The notes: generated by a model not told the origin, from the letters alone. Positions 51,552-60,870 are shown, counted from the first letter of the stretch. The stretch is 64,000 nucleotides of DNA from Acidobacteriota bacterium (GCA_016715115.1 JADKBM010000011.1:1116001-1180000), one strand, 5' to 3'. Numbers and translations are program-made.

Positions 51552-52481
51552 ATGAACTGCCCTAAATGCAGCGCACCATTGCTTTCAAATGCCAGGTTCT
51601 GCGGAACCTGCGGGACCGTTTTGACAGCGGTCGAACCGTCCGCGCACGTTCCGCAGGCTACGCAAGGACCGCAGCCTCCGCAGGCAACCCCGCCGGCGTC
51701 CGCTCAGCCTCCGCCGCCACTCGCCGGAGCGTTTCACTTTGACACTGACGGACGCGGACAAGGTCGCGGATACACGTGGGCGATCGAACACGCGGGAGCG
51801 TTCGCGCTTGCGGTAGTTAATCTTCAGCCCGAGCAGTCGATCGCCGCCGAGGCCGGCGCGATGGTCTCGATGTCGGCCAACGTCGAGCTGTATTCGGAAA
51901 TGAAGGGCGGCGTTTTCGGTGCGCTCAAACGAGCCGTTGGGGGCGAATCGGCTTTCGTTTCAACTTTTACCGCACGCGGCGGTGCCGGCGAGGTCACTTT
52001 GGCGCCGGGCGCGCCGGGCGACATCGCCGGTATCGAAATGCAGAACCAGACCTTTATGGTTCAGTCGAGTTCGTACCTTGCGGGCGATGCGTCGCTGCAA
52101 GTGGACACGAAATTCGGCGGCGCGAAGTCGTTTTTTGGCGGCGAGGGCCTGTTCGCCTTGCAGGTTTCGGGCGCGGGACTTCTGCTCGTCTCGTCGTTCG
52201 GATCGATCCACCGCAAGACTCTGCGGACCGGCGAGCGCTATGTCGTCGATACCGGCCACCTCGTTGCTTGGGAAGGTCATCTGCAATACCAGCTTCGGAA
52301 GGCGGCAAAGAGCGGCTTTTTCCGGAGTTTTCTGAGTGGCGAGGGAATGGTCGCGGAGTTTGCCGGTCCGGGCGAGATACTTATCCAAACCCGGAATCTT
52401 GCCGCATTCGCCGGATTGCTCAAGCCGTTCTTCCCGAACCAGGGCGGCGGAAGCGGCGGCGGATTCAATTTCGGCAACTGA
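51552..52481 (+). CDS. AIM24 (TIGR00266) family protein with N-terminal zinc ribbon
   Basis: A 309-aa protein. MNCPKCSAPLLSNARFCGTCG is a CxxC-CxxC zinc ribbon; then comes a Pro/Gln-rich linker (QATQGPQPPQATPP). The AIM24 beta-helical domain follows: FALAVVNLQPEQSIAAEAGAM, GGVFGALKRAVGGES, FMVQSSSYLAG, GEGLFALQVSGAGLLLVS and GEILIQTRNLAAFAG. Function is unknown; family members have been associated with phospholipid metabolism only by context. It starts 39 nt after the LOG gene. Confidence 0.85.
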   Translation: MNCPKCSAPLLSNARFCGTCGTVLTAVEPSAHVPQATQGPQPPQATPPASAQPPPPLAGAFHFDTDGRGQGRGYTWAIEHAGAFALAVVNLQPEQSIAAEAGAMVSMSANVELYSEMKGGVFGALKRAVGGESAFVSTFTARGGAGEVTLAPGAPGDIAGIEMQNQTFMVQSSSYLAGDASLQVDTKFGGAKSFFGGEGLFALQVSGAGLLLVSSFGSIHRKTLRTGERYVVDTGHLVAWEGHLQYQLRKAAKSGFFRSFLSGEGMVAEFAGPGEILIQTRNLAAFAGLLKPFFPNQGGGSGGGFNFGN

Positions 52482-52491
52482 TCCAACTTAA

Positions 52492-54264
52492 ATGAAAAAG
52501 GGTTCGAACAATCCACCCGCATCGACGATCAAAGCCCGCGCCGTTTCGCGCGGGATCGCGGTTGGGAACGCGGTGTGCCTGTTCGGACGCAAACGGCAAT
52601 TCTACCGGATCGCCATCGAAGAACAAATGGTCGCGAAGGAGATTCGCCGATTCCGTGCGGCATTGCGGCTCGCCAAACGGCAACTCCGGCGCATTTCGCA
52701 GGGCAGCGAAAACAATCGAAGCAGTATTTTCGAGACCCACCTGATGATTCTTGATGATCGCTCATTCCTCGATAAGGTCGACAACGAGATATCGGACCGC
52801 CGAGTCAATGCGGAATGGGCCGTAAAGACGGTCACCGACGCCTATGTTGCGGCGCAGAAGGCGATACCGGACGAACATCTGCGCGAAAAGTACATCGACC
52901 TTGAAGATATCTCCGACCGAATTCTGACTGCGCTCGGCGGCGGACGCGAGTCGTCGCTGGTTCTCGAAGAGAATTCGATCGTCGTCGCCAAAGAACTCCG
53001 CCCGTCGACTTTGATCGAACTTACGGCAAGTAATCCGAAGGCGATCATTACCGAACACGGCGGTTGGACATCGCATACATTCATTCTGGCGCGCGAGTTC
53101 GGACTGCCCGCGATTACCGGAATCAAAGGATTGCTTCGCCGTGTCCGGACCGGAGATCGCTTGATCGTTGACGGGTTTGGCGGAATTCTGATTATCAATC
53201 CCGATCCTGAAGCCGTTGCAAAGTGCGCCGAAACGAACGTCCGCGAAGCACCGGGATCCGATCCGGCAGAAGCGCTTTCGCCGGTGGTCAAAACCCTTGA
53301 CGGCCGCGAGATCGCGATTCGCGCCAATGTCGATATTCCCGACGTTTACGGTCGCGCGAAACGTCTCGGTGCGCGCGGGATCGGACTTTACCGGTCCGAA
53401 TTCCTGTTCAACCAGTACAAAGGATTTCCAACTGAAGCGGAACAGATCAAAGCCTATCGCAAGATCGCCAAGGAAGCGGACGGCGATCTGGTCCGGATTC
53501 GGACATTTGACCTCGGCGCCGATCAGGTCGCTTCGGAGACGGGCGAAAGAGAGAAAAATCCGGCGCTCGGCCTCCGTGCGATCCGCCTGATGCTGACAAA
53601 CAGAGCCGAGTATCGGACACAGCTTCGGGCATTGTTGCAGGCGTCCGCCGATTTTCCGATCGACATCGTGCTGCCGATGATCTCCGAGATCAGCGAGATC
53701 ATCGAGACCAAACGCCTTCTCGAGCGCGAGTCGGCTTCCCTTCGACGGAAAGGCGTCGCCGTCGGCAAACCGAGGGTCGGCGCGATGATCGAGGTGCCGG
53801 CGTCGGTGATCATTGCCGAAGAGATCGGACGCGAAGTTGATTTTTTCTGTCTCGGGACGAACGATCTGGTACAGTATCTGCTTGCCGTCGATCGCGACAA
53901 TGCATCGGTTGCGGATTCGTTCCGGACCCTCCATCCGGCGGTTCTGCGCGCGATCAAAACCGTTCTGACGGCCGCGGCCAAGTGCGGGATACCGCTCGTG
54001 GTCTGCGGCGAAATGGCGGGTTCGCCCGCATATGTCGCGCTCCTCATTGGGCTTGGCGCGACCGAACTCAGTATGAACGTCAATTCGATGACGCGGGTTC
54101 GCAGGACGATCGAAGGAATCGCATACGAAGAGGCTCGATCGATCGTCAACGAACTCGCCGCTTTCAGTACGACCGAAGAGATCGAGGGACACGTTCGCCG
54201 GCGATTCACCGAAAAATGGGCCCATCTTTTCACGAACGAACTGCTTCCGGCCAAGGCCGCCTGA
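52492..54264 (+). CDS. ptsI: PTS enzyme I (phosphoenolpyruvate-protein phosphotransferase)
   Basis: Transfers phosphate from PEP to HPr. 590 aa, close to the family norm. The phospho-accepting His lies in EHGGWTSHTFILAREFGLPA (about H195). The PEP-binding barrel carries GIGLYRSEFLF, IRTFDLGADQ, NPALGLRAIRL, VGAMIEVPASVIIAEEIG, FFCLGTNDLVQYLLAVDRDN and the active-site Cys in VVCGEMAGSP (about C504). No HPr or EII genes are nearby, so it may serve a nitrogen-type or regulatory PTS. It starts 10 nt after the AIM24 gene. Confidence 0.95.
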   Translation: MKKGSNNPPASTIKARAVSRGIAVGNAVCLFGRKRQFYRIAIEEQMVAKEIRRFRAALRLAKRQLRRISQGSENNRSSIFETHLMILDDRSFLDKVDNEISDRRVNAEWAVKTVTDAYVAAQKAIPDEHLREKYIDLEDISDRILTALGGGRESSLVLEENSIVVAKELRPSTLIELTASNPKAIITEHGGWTSHTFILAREFGLPAITGIKGLLRRVRTGDRLIVDGFGGILIINPDPEAVAKCAETNVREAPGSDPAEALSPVVKTLDGREIAIRANVDIPDVYGRAKRLGARGIGLYRSEFLFNQYKGFPTEAEQIKAYRKIAKEADGDLVRIRTFDLGADQVASETGEREKNPALGLRAIRLMLTNRAEYRTQLRALLQASADFPIDIVLPMISEISEIIETKRLLERESASLRRKGVAVGKPRVGAMIEVPASVIIAEEIGREVDFFCLGTNDLVQYLLAVDRDNASVADSFRTLHPAVLRAIKTVLTAAAKCGIPLVVCGEMAGSPAYVALLIGLGATELSMNVNSMTRVRRTIEGIAYEEARSIVNELAAFSTTEEIEGHVRRRFTEKWAHLFTNELLPAKAA

Positions 54265-54447
54265 TAGAAGATCAAGGAAAATTACTAGAATCTCCAATGT
54301 TTTGAATCTTTATATGAACGTGGCCGAGCGGTCGCCGTTCTTATCGGACTTGCCTGAAGTGCGGATTTAACAATATATTAGACGATTCCGTTTATTCGCG
54401 TCCGAGCAGGTTGCTTCAAAAAGAGGTTTGCCCCGACTTTTTGTGTT

Positions 54448-55485
54448 ATGAAACGAACTTTCACGTTGCTGACCGTTTTCTGCGCTGTGCTTCTGGCCGG
54501 CGGGATCGATGTCGGTGCCCAGACCAATCCGGGCGGCGGGAAAAAGAACTTCGGATACTCGCAAAATCCGAAGACCAAAACGCCGAGCGAAACGCGGTCG
54601 GTTGTTGCAGAGAAGACTGAACCGGCTTCTATTCAGACGCCGGCAGTTGAGGTCGCGAAAGCTACGGTTGCGCCCGAAGCAACACGACCGGAGACGTCGA
54701 TTGCCGAAAAGACGCTCGGCGTCGTCAAACAGGCCGCGAATCGCTCGAAGGCCCCGACCGAAAACTATATCGTCGGATCGGGCGACGTTCTTTTCGTCTC
54801 GCTTCAGAACAACTCGAAAGCTTCGACCTATTTTACGGTTCTGAATGACGGGACGATCGACTATCCGCTCGCGGGAGAAATGGTTTCCGTTGTCGGAATG
54901 ACGACCGACGAGATCGAAGAGATCCTGGCGACGAAGATAAAACTGTACGAGAACCCGCTGGTTTCGGTGAGGGTCCGCGAATACAACAGTCATCGGGTAA
55001 CGGTCCTTGGATTGGTCGAAAACGGCGGTGAGCGTTCGATACAGCGCGAAGCGGTTCCCCTGTTCGTCATTCGCGCAGATGCCTCGGTTCAGCCGAAGGC
55101 CGATACCGTTTCGGTCAAGCGCACGGCGGGCGCGAGCGAAAAGTATCTTCTCAAAGACGCCCAATGGGAAAACGTCCTCGTGTTTCCGGGCGACATCGTT
55201 GAGTTTTCGGCTTCAGCCGAAGCTGAAAAGGCGAATCAGTTTGTATTCATCAGCGGCGAGATATCGAACAGCGGCAAGCTGGCGTTCCACAGCGGATTGA
55301 CATTGACGCAGGCGATCATAGTCGCCGGCGGGATAAAACGGACCGGAATCAAGAAAGCGGTGATAAGGCGAAAGAACGCGGCCGGATTGCTCGAAACGAA
55401 AGAATACAACCTGAAGGCGATCAACGATGGAAAAATGCCGGATCCGAATCTCGCCGACGGCGACATTATCGAGATCGGAAGCTAA
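54448..55485 (+). CDS. Polysaccharide export protein (Wza/SLBB type)
   Basis: A 345-aa exported protein with a signal peptide (TFTLLTVFCAVLLAGGIDVGA) and a low-complexity Ala/Lys/Thr-rich region to about residue 105. The Poly_export domain reads ENYIVGSGDVLFVSLQNN and DGTIDYPLAGEMVSVVGMTTDEIEE. SLBB segments are VTVLGLVENGGERSIQREAV and FISGEISNSGKLAFHSGLTLTQAIIVAGGI. It probably forms part of an outer-membrane export channel. No lipobox Cys is present. No glycosyltransferases are nearby. Confidence 0.8.
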   Translation: MKRTFTLLTVFCAVLLAGGIDVGAQTNPGGGKKNFGYSQNPKTKTPSETRSVVAEKTEPASIQTPAVEVAKATVAPEATRPETSIAEKTLGVVKQAANRSKAPTENYIVGSGDVLFVSLQNNSKASTYFTVLNDGTIDYPLAGEMVSVVGMTTDEIEEILATKIKLYENPLVSVRVREYNSHRVTVLGLVENGGERSIQREAVPLFVIRADASVQPKADTVSVKRTAGASEKYLLKDAQWENVLVFPGDIVEFSASAEAEKANQFVFISGEISNSGKLAFHSGLTLTQAIIVAGGIKRTGIKKAVIRRKNAAGLLETKEYNLKAINDGKMPDPNLADGDIIEIGS

Positions 55486-55532
55486 CCAGCGAAATTGATT
55501 AACTGAAGTTTTAGTTGTTCAACATTTTTTGC

Positions 55533-55538
55533 TAAGAT
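55533..55538 (+). promoter_or_regulatory. Extended -10 element of rnpB
   Basis: TGCTAAGAT at 55530-55538 is an extended -10 (TGnTAAGAT) seven nucleotides before the predicted 5' end of the RNase P RNA. No -35 is evident, as expected for extended -10 promoters. Confidence 0.5.
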
Positions 55539-55544
55539 ATTCGG

Positions 55545-56023
55545 GCCTTGTTTTGAAACAGATCGGGCAGTCGCTTGCCGTCAAGGCAAGAGGAAAGTCC
55601 GAACACCAAAGGGCAGCGAGCCGGATAACGTCCGGGAGTCGAACCGAAAGATTCGGCGACGACAAGTGCAACAGAGAACAGACCAACCCTGGGGAATTTC
55701 GGATTGGGGATTTGTGATTGAGGATTTTGTATCGTCCATTCCCAAATCACAAATCCCGAATCCGAAATTCCCCAGAGTGATGGGTGAAACGGTGCGGTAA
55801 GAGCGCACCGGCGCGGTTGGTAACAGTCGCGGCCAGGTAAACTCCTCGTGGTGCAAGACCAAATAGGAAAGCGTTTTATGAGCGGCCCGCTCATTGTTTC
55901 GAAAGAAACGGCGCTTTCGGGTAGGTCGCTCGAGCTTTGCGGCAACGCAAAGCCTAGATGAATGATTGCCGTCCGCTTCGCGCGGAAACAAAATTCGGCT
56001 TACAGATCTGTTTCATACAAGGC
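55545..56023 (+). ncRNA. rnpB: RNase P RNA with an unusually long P12 hairpin
   Basis: The catalytic RNA of RNase P. The ends pair as P1 (gccttg...gaaacagatc with gatctgtttc...caaggc). Conserved words are present in order: gaggaaagtccg, aacagagaacagacc, ggtgaaacggtgcggtaagagcgcaccg, ggtaaactcc, gatgaatgattgcc and acaaaattcggcttacag. Between 55689 and 55775 a 35-bp near-perfect hairpin replaces the usual P12 tip. Its arm words (ggatttgtgattg, caaatcacaaatccc) are the same as in the intergenic repeats. The total of ~479 nt is longer than the usual 350-400. It is followed by the RHH gene 40 bp downstream. Confidence 0.95.
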
Positions 56024-56063
56024 ACGCTTTTAGTTATCTCGATCTAAAGGAGTTATTCAGTTT

Positions 56064-56333
56064 ATGGTTAATCGAAAAGGTGTTTTTATCGGTGCGTACG
56101 TTCCCAACGAGTTGAAGGAGTCGCTCCGTCGTCGCGCTGCGCTGGAACACCGTACGCTGTCACAGGAGATCACACGCATCTTGATCGAGGCCGTTCACGG
56201 TCAGGGGTTGCCCGTCGGCAGCGTTGACCGGCGCGGCGGAACGACGATGCCGAGACGCCGCGCGACCGATCCGTTGCCGCGCCGCAGGGCCGATGATCTG
56301 CCGTATATTACTCCGGAGAACGAGAAAAAGTAA
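56064..56333 (+). CDS. Ribbon-helix-helix (Arc-like) protein
   Basis: An 89-aa protein. The N-terminal half fits the RHH fold: GVFIGAYVPNELKESLRRRAALEHRTLSQEITRI, with a beta strand, helix, turn and helix. The C-terminal half is Arg-rich and disordered (MPRRRATDPLPRRRADDLPY), likely nucleic-acid binding. An AAGGAG site precedes the ATG at 56064. It may be a regulator. No toxin partner is adjacent. Confidence 0.75.
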   Translation: MVNRKGVFIGAYVPNELKESLRRRAALEHRTLSQEITRILIEAVHGQGLPVGSVDRRGGTTMPRRRATDPLPRRRADDLPYITPENEKK

Positions 56334-56352
56334 TCTCCTTCTTCACCGAATC

Positions 56353-56388
56353 AAAAGGCGTCATTCGAGTTTCTCGGTGACGCTTTTT
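56353..56388 (+). terminator. Intrinsic terminator after the RHH gene
   Basis: aaaaggcgtca (56353-56363) pairs with tgacgcttttt (56378-56388), followed by a T-rich run. Confidence 0.75.
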
Positions 56389-56422
56389 CTATTTCCCGAG
56401 CACTTTGGTAGAATCAACTCCA

Positions 56423-57175
56423 ATGAGCGACAAGTACTTTTGGGTAACTATTATTGGAATGATCGTGAGTTTCTCAGGCGGATTTCTGCTTGCCAACTCG
56501 CTCAATCGAAACGAGATCTCCGCGCTCCAGTCGCAGGTCGAGCAGGCGAAAAAGAACCCGGCGCCGACCTCCCCGACGATGCCGGGCTCAACGAATCAAG
56601 CGGAGCCACAATTGAGCGATGCCGAGATAAAGCAGAAGATCGCCGAAGCGGACAGCGCTCCGGAAAACACTATCTTCCAACGCGATCTCGGGGCCGCGCT
56701 TTATCGCTACGGCGGAATGAAGCAAGATCCGGGTCTGATCTCGGAGTCGGTTCGATTGTTGAAGCGCGTCGTCGAAAAAGATCCGAAGGACTACGACGCT
56801 CTGGTGCTCACCGGAAACGCGTTGTTTGACATCGCGGCGATGCGAAAGGACTCGACCGGATACGCCGCCGCGCGCGACTACTACAAAAAGGCGCTCGAGA
56901 TCAGACCGAACGATCCGGAGGTTCTTGCGGATTACGGATCCACCTATTTCCTCGGTCAACCGATCGAGATCGAAAAGGCCCGGACCGAACTCCAAAAAGC
57001 CCTCGCGGCGGACTCCTCAAACGAACGGGCGCTTCAGTTCTTGACCCAGGTATACATCAAGACTGGCAACAAGGCCGAAGCCGAAAAAACATTCGCGAAG
57101 CTGAAATCGGTAAATCCTAGCAACCCGATGCTTCCGACACTGACGACCCAGATCGCTACCGGGCAGGTCAATTAG
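56423..57175 (+). CDS. TPR protein with N-terminal membrane anchor
   Basis: A 250-aa protein. Residues 5-26 are a TM/anchor (YFWVTIIGMIVSFSGGFLLAN), followed by a short coiled region (EISALQSQVEQAKKN) and a Pro/Thr linker. At least four TPR-like repeats follow, e.g. NTIFQRDLGAALYRYGGMK, DALVLTGNALFDIAAM, DYYKKALEIRPNDPEVLADYG and AEAEKTFAKLKSVNPSNPM. It resembles the CcmH/NrfG-type TPR family. It is followed without a gap by the small zinc-finger protein and may belong to a cytochrome or pilus assembly unit. Confidence 0.75.
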   Translation: MSDKYFWVTIIGMIVSFSGGFLLANSLNRNEISALQSQVEQAKKNPAPTSPTMPGSTNQAEPQLSDAEIKQKIAEADSAPENTIFQRDLGAALYRYGGMKQDPGLISESVRLLKRVVEKDPKDYDALVLTGNALFDIAAMRKDSTGYAAARDYYKKALEIRPNDPEVLADYGSTYFLGQPIEIEKARTELQKALAADSSNERALQFLTQVYIKTGNKAEAEKTFAKLKSVNPSNPMLPTLTTQIATGQVN

Positions 57176-57478
57176 ATGAAGGAGTTGTTTGTAATTCTCG
57201 CGGTCATCGCGGTGATGCTTCTGTTCGTCGCCTTCCGCTACCGCCGCCAGATTCAGACCGCGATTCAGGTTTGGCGTATGTTTCGGAAGATGCGCGAGGC
57301 AGGCAAATCGGCGGGCGGCGGCCAGGAGATCGGCGACAAAGCCTCAAACGACAACGTCGAACTCGTTCGATGCGCGAGTTGCAACTCCTGGAAACCCAAG
57401 TCCGAGGCGCTGAAATTCAGCCGCGGAACGTTCTACTGTTCATCAGCTTGCGTCAACCAGGCGATGAACGTTCGCTGA
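57176..57478 (+). CDS. Small membrane-anchored CxxC protein (PP0621-like)
   Basis: A 100-aa protein starting at the ATG at 57176, immediately after the TPR stop. TM: LFVILAVIAVMLLFVAF. The soluble part ends with LVRCASCNSWKPKSEALKF and FYCSSACVNQ, two Cys pairs suited to bind zinc. The pattern resembles PP0621-type proteins, whose role is unknown. It is convergent with prepilin peptidase. Confidence 0.6.
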   Translation: MKELFVILAVIAVMLLFVAFRYRRQIQTAIQVWRMFRKMREAGKSAGGGQEIGDKASNDNVELVRCASCNSWKPKSEALKFSRGTFYCSSACVNQAMNVR

Positions 57479-57479
57479 T

Positions 57480-58376
57480 CTATTGCGGGACGAAGTTCTG
57501 CAGATACCAGAGAATTATCCGGTCGCCGAAAAGAAGAGAGACGAAGGCGCCGATCCCGAGGAAGATCCCGAACGGAATCTGCGTCTGCATATCTTTGTCG
57601 CGGTCCTTCGCGATCAGCGCGACTCCGATCACAGCGCCCGCAAACGCGCCGACGAACAACGTCAGGAAAGTCAGACGCCAGCCGAGAAGCGCGCCGACGG
57701 CGAACATCATCTTGACGTCACCGAACCCCATCGCCTCGACGCCGCGCAGTTTTTCCCAGAGCCAACCGATCGACCATAGAAAGCCACCGCCCACGAGCAT
57801 TCCCAGGAACGCGCCGGCAAGCGAAACGATCCAAACCGGATATCCCGCAAGATATGTCAGCGGAGAATGATGGAGATCGGAGAAATAGGCGTCGCCGAAT
57901 GCGAGCGGAAAGGCGATTCGCACGACGACCGCAACGAAAAGCAACGGGAAGTTGATCAGGTCCGGCAGGATCATATGCTCGGCGTCGATAAAGACGAGCG
58001 AGATCATCGAAGCGGTAAAATACAACGCCACCGGAAGCAAGGGCGTGAATCCGATCTGCCAGAACACAAGCAGGAAAAGGAGTGCTGTCAACAATTCGAC
58101 CGCCGGATATCGCGCCGAGATCGGCGCCGAACAATTCCGGCACTTTCCTCTGAGTATCAGCCAGCTGAGGATCGGAAAATTGTCGTACGGCTTGATCGCG
58201 GAACCGCATTTCGGACATGCCGAATTCGGAAACACGATCGACAGTTCCCTTGGGATACGGTGGATAACGACGTTCAGAAAACTCCCGACGATCGCGCCGA
58301 AGAGAAATACGAAAACGTAGCCGACAAGATCGGGCAGTCCGGTGACCGCTTCAAAGTTTGAGATCTGGAGAATCAT
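57480..58376 (-). CDS. Prepilin peptidase (A24 family, PilD-like)
   Basis: A 298-aa integral membrane protease/methyltransferase that processes type IV pilin-like proteins. The N-terminal cytoplasmic domain has the zinc tetracysteine CPKCGSAIKPYDNFPILSW and GKCRNCSAPISARYP. The catalytic Asp motifs are FIDAEHMILPD and GFGDVKMMFAVGALLGW. Multiple TMs are seen (FVFLFGAIVGSFLNVVIH, LLTALLFLLVFWQIGF, LTFLTLFVGAFAGAVIGVALI). No pilin genes are adjacent. Confidence 0.93.
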   Translation of the reverse strand: MILQISNFEAVTGLPDLVGYVFVFLFGAIVGSFLNVVIHRIPRELSIVFPNSACPKCGSAIKPYDNFPILSWLILRGKCRNCSAPISARYPAVELLTALLFLLVFWQIGFTPLLPVALYFTASMISLVFIDAEHMILPDLINFPLLFVAVVVRIAFPLAFGDAYFSDLHHSPLTYLAGYPVWIVSLAGAFLGMLVGGGFLWSIGWLWEKLRGVEAMGFGDVKMMFAVGALLGWRLTFLTLFVGAFAGAVIGVALIAKDRDKDMQTQIPFGIFLGIGAFVSLLFGDRIILWYLQNFVPQ

Positions 58377-58509
58377 TTGGTTTGCAGGTTGTCAGGAAAA
58401 ACAAGACGGACGCGAGAAATGGCGCCTTCAACATAATAAACGTTCTGTTCCGATTGTGAAAGAAAAAATTGCGCCGGACCCGGACCATTCTCGCTCGGCT
58501 CGAGCGAGA

Positions 58510-60363
58510 TCAGCGCGTTCGTCGATCCGGCGAGCTTGGACTCCTGTCGGCCAGACCGACTTTCTGCAGAATCACTTGAAAACGCGGATCTCGTTCGAGA
58601 AATTCAAATTCGCGATCGAACCTGATCCACGTCAGATTCGGGTCGCGCTCTTCGACGGCGGTCTCTAGCCACTCGATCGTCTTTTCTTCGTCTCCCGATG
58701 CGGCGTAAACCGAGGCGATATTCGCGCTGCTGATATATCTGTCAGCCTTCATCTGCAGCAACTTGTTCGACGTTTCCTGAACCGCCCGGCTATTTCCGCG
58801 AGCCGCCTGCAAGATCCCGCGGAGCGAAAGCGTCAGGGAATTTTGATTTGAGAGGCTGACTGCTCTTTCGCAATGCGATTCGGCGTCATCAAGACGACCG
58901 CTGTCAAGAAAAGAAAACGACAAATGGTAGTGTGCGGGATAAAACTCCGGGAAAGATCTCAATGTCTCTTCGTGGATACGAATCGAGGCTTCCGTTTCGC
59001 CGCAATACCGAAGGACTTCCGCCAGCCAGGTGTCATGGATCGGAGAAAGCGGGTCCAGTTCCCCGGCTTTCTTCAAAGCGCTAATGGACTCGGCGATTCT
59101 TTCGACACGGCATAGGTAAACGCCAAGAAGTTCGTAGGCATTCGAATAGTTCGGATCCGCCTTGATCGCGCGGTCGAATGCAACTTCTGCCCCGGACCAA
59201 TTCCAATCGTAATGCAGAATCGCAAGACCGAACGCCGTGTGGGCCTCCGCCAATTGCGAGTCAATTTCGAGAGCTCTCAACGCGGCCGCCTTGGCCTTTG
59301 GAAAGTAATCGCGCGGCGCAAAGCCGTCGATAAGTGGAAGAACGTTGTAAATGCCCGCCAGCCCGGCATACGCCAGCGCGTACAACGGGTCCGTATCGAT
59401 CGCCCTCTTGAAGCATTCGATAGCCTTCTCGTAACCGATCAACGTGCATTTGTTCCAGTAGTAACGACCCTTAAGATATTCCTGATAAGCTTCGACATTT
59501 TCTGTGTAGCGTTTCCTGAGTCTGGTCTGAGATTCAGCCGTGAGTTTCCTGTTCAAAGCATGGACGACGCGCTCGGCGATCTGGTCCTGAAGGCTGAAAA
59601 CATCATCAAACTCGGCATTGAAACTGTCGGCCCAAAGCGCATTGCCGCCCTTGGTATGAAGCATCTGGACGGTCAGCCGCAGTTTGTTTTCAAAACGCTG
59701 AAATCTTCCTTCCAACACCGCGTCAACCCGCAGTTCCCGTCCGAAGGAAACCGCGGTTTTTTCCGACGAATTGTAATCCAGAATCGAACTGGTTGGGCGA
59801 ACTTGAACCTGCCCGGCGCGGCTGAGTTGCGTAATGAGCGCGTCGGTGAGCCCCAAGCCGAAAAAATCCTCGGCGGCTTTTGCGCCGAGCGGTTCGAACG
59901 GCAGAACGGCAAGGCTCTGAACCTCGTTGAGCACCGACGGTCGGCTGGGCGACGTTTCCGCGTCGCTTTCTTCCAAGGAACTCGAAAACCTGACATTGAG
60001 ACTTCGGTGAACCAGCAAACCAGCTTCGCCGTCCAATTGTCTGATGGCCGCCTGGAATCGATATCCGCGTTTCGGCAGAGTCTCGATCAGCTCAGCCCCT
60101 TCCGTATTCAAGATCTTCCGCAGACGGGATATGTTCTTGGCGAGATTGCCCTCTTCGACGAACGACTCTGCCCACAACGCCGACATCATTTCGACTTTCG
60201 TCAGAAGCCGGCCGTTGTGTTCGATCAGAAGCAGAAGCGTGTCGAATACTTTGCCGGTAAGATGAACGGGCACGCCATCGGCAAGCAAAACCCTCTCCCG
60301 CGAATCAAGAATGAACTTCCCGAACTCGTAGATGGATCCGCTCTTCTGGCCTCCTTTGTCCAT
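58510..60363 (-). CDS. Winged-helix (OmpR/CadC-type) regulator with TolB/FlgO-like and TPR domains
   Basis: A ~617-aa cytoplasmic regulator from the ATG at 60363 (a longer frame to 60402 adds 13 residues). The N-terminal ~95 residues are a winged helix (FILDSRERVLLADGVPVHLTGK, ALWAESFVEEGNLAKNISRLRKIL, IETLPKRGYRF). The middle is a FlgO/TolB-like domain (SLAVLPFEPLGAKAAEDFFGLG, VQVRPTSSILDYN). From about residue 300 there are roughly eight TPRs (YYWNKCTLIGYEKAIECFKRAI, AEAHTAFGLAILHYDW). It has no TM. Such proteins are abundant in Acidobacteriota. Targets are unknown. Confidence 0.88.
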   Translation of the reverse strand: MDKGGQKSGSIYEFGKFILDSRERVLLADGVPVHLTGKVFDTLLLLIEHNGRLLTKVEMMSALWAESFVEEGNLAKNISRLRKILNTEGAELIETLPKRGYRFQAAIRQLDGEAGLLVHRSLNVRFSSSLEESDAETSPSRPSVLNEVQSLAVLPFEPLGAKAAEDFFGLGLTDALITQLSRAGQVQVRPTSSILDYNSSEKTAVSFGRELRVDAVLEGRFQRFENKLRLTVQMLHTKGGNALWADSFNAEFDDVFSLQDQIAERVVHALNRKLTAESQTRLRKRYTENVEAYQEYLKGRYYWNKCTLIGYEKAIECFKRAIDTDPLYALAYAGLAGIYNVLPLIDGFAPRDYFPKAKAAALRALEIDSQLAEAHTAFGLAILHYDWNWSGAEVAFDRAIKADPNYSNAYELLGVYLCRVERIAESISALKKAGELDPLSPIHDTWLAEVLRYCGETEASIRIHEETLRSFPEFYPAHYHLSFSFLDSGRLDDAESHCERAVSLSNQNSLTLSLRGILQAARGNSRAVQETSNKLLQMKADRYISSANIASVYAASGDEEKTIEWLETAVEERDPNLTWIRFDREFEFLERDPRFQVILQKVGLADRSPSSPDRRTR

Positions 60364-60505
60364 TGTCAAAAAAATGTCACGAATTTGTCCGAAAAAATCC
60401 AAGACTTGTTTCGCGCCTATCGGCGACGATGTCGAGTCCCCAAAATTTTGCGCCGGAAATCAAGCCGATTGTAACGTCAAACCCCGCGCAAAACAAGAAA
60501 AAGCA

Positions 60506-60802
60506 ATGAGACGAAATACCGAGATTGAAATCGAACTTAACGAAACCGTTGCCTTCAGCCGCAAGACCGAGCGATTCGAGAGCTTTTGCACTGAATGCCG
60601 GGCGCTCGTCGAAATGTCGTCTCCACAGGTTGCCGCGATACTCCTGCAAAAAACGGAACGGGAGATCTATCGCGTCGTCGAAGCGGGCAGAGTTCATTTT
60701 GTCGAAACGGATAGAGTGCTGATTTGCCTGAGATCTCTGAAAGAGGCATTGACCGACGCAGGCGCAAAACCGACGACGTGGATTGTTCGATGTCATAAAT
60801 GA
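60506..60802 (+). CDS. Small CxxC protein with HTH-like helices
   Basis: A 98-aa protein from the ATG at 60506. It has an N-terminal strand (RRNTEIEIELNETVAFSRK), one Cys pair (FCTECRALVEMSS), a helix-turn-helix-like region (PQVAAILLQKTEREIYRVVEAGRVHFVE) resembling excisionase-type binding helices, and a basic end. No known family name is assigned. It precedes the FG-GAP protein gene by 68 bp on the same strand and could regulate it. Confidence 0.6.
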   Translation: MRRNTEIEIELNETVAFSRKTERFESFCTECRALVEMSSPQVAAILLQKTEREIYRVVEAGRVHFVETDRVLICLRSLKEALTDAGAKPTTWIVRCHK

Positions 60803-60870
60803 AATCGTATGGCGTTACTGAATAGGCAAGGGTGATGATTTATTTAGGATCAATTTCTTGGAGAAACACT

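Noticed and set aside
54300..54360. Possible tRNA-like stretch before the polysaccharide export gene (gtggccgagcggtcgcc)
   Set aside because: The words resemble a tRNA 5' half, but no matching acceptor or T-arm (gttcgaatc) follows.
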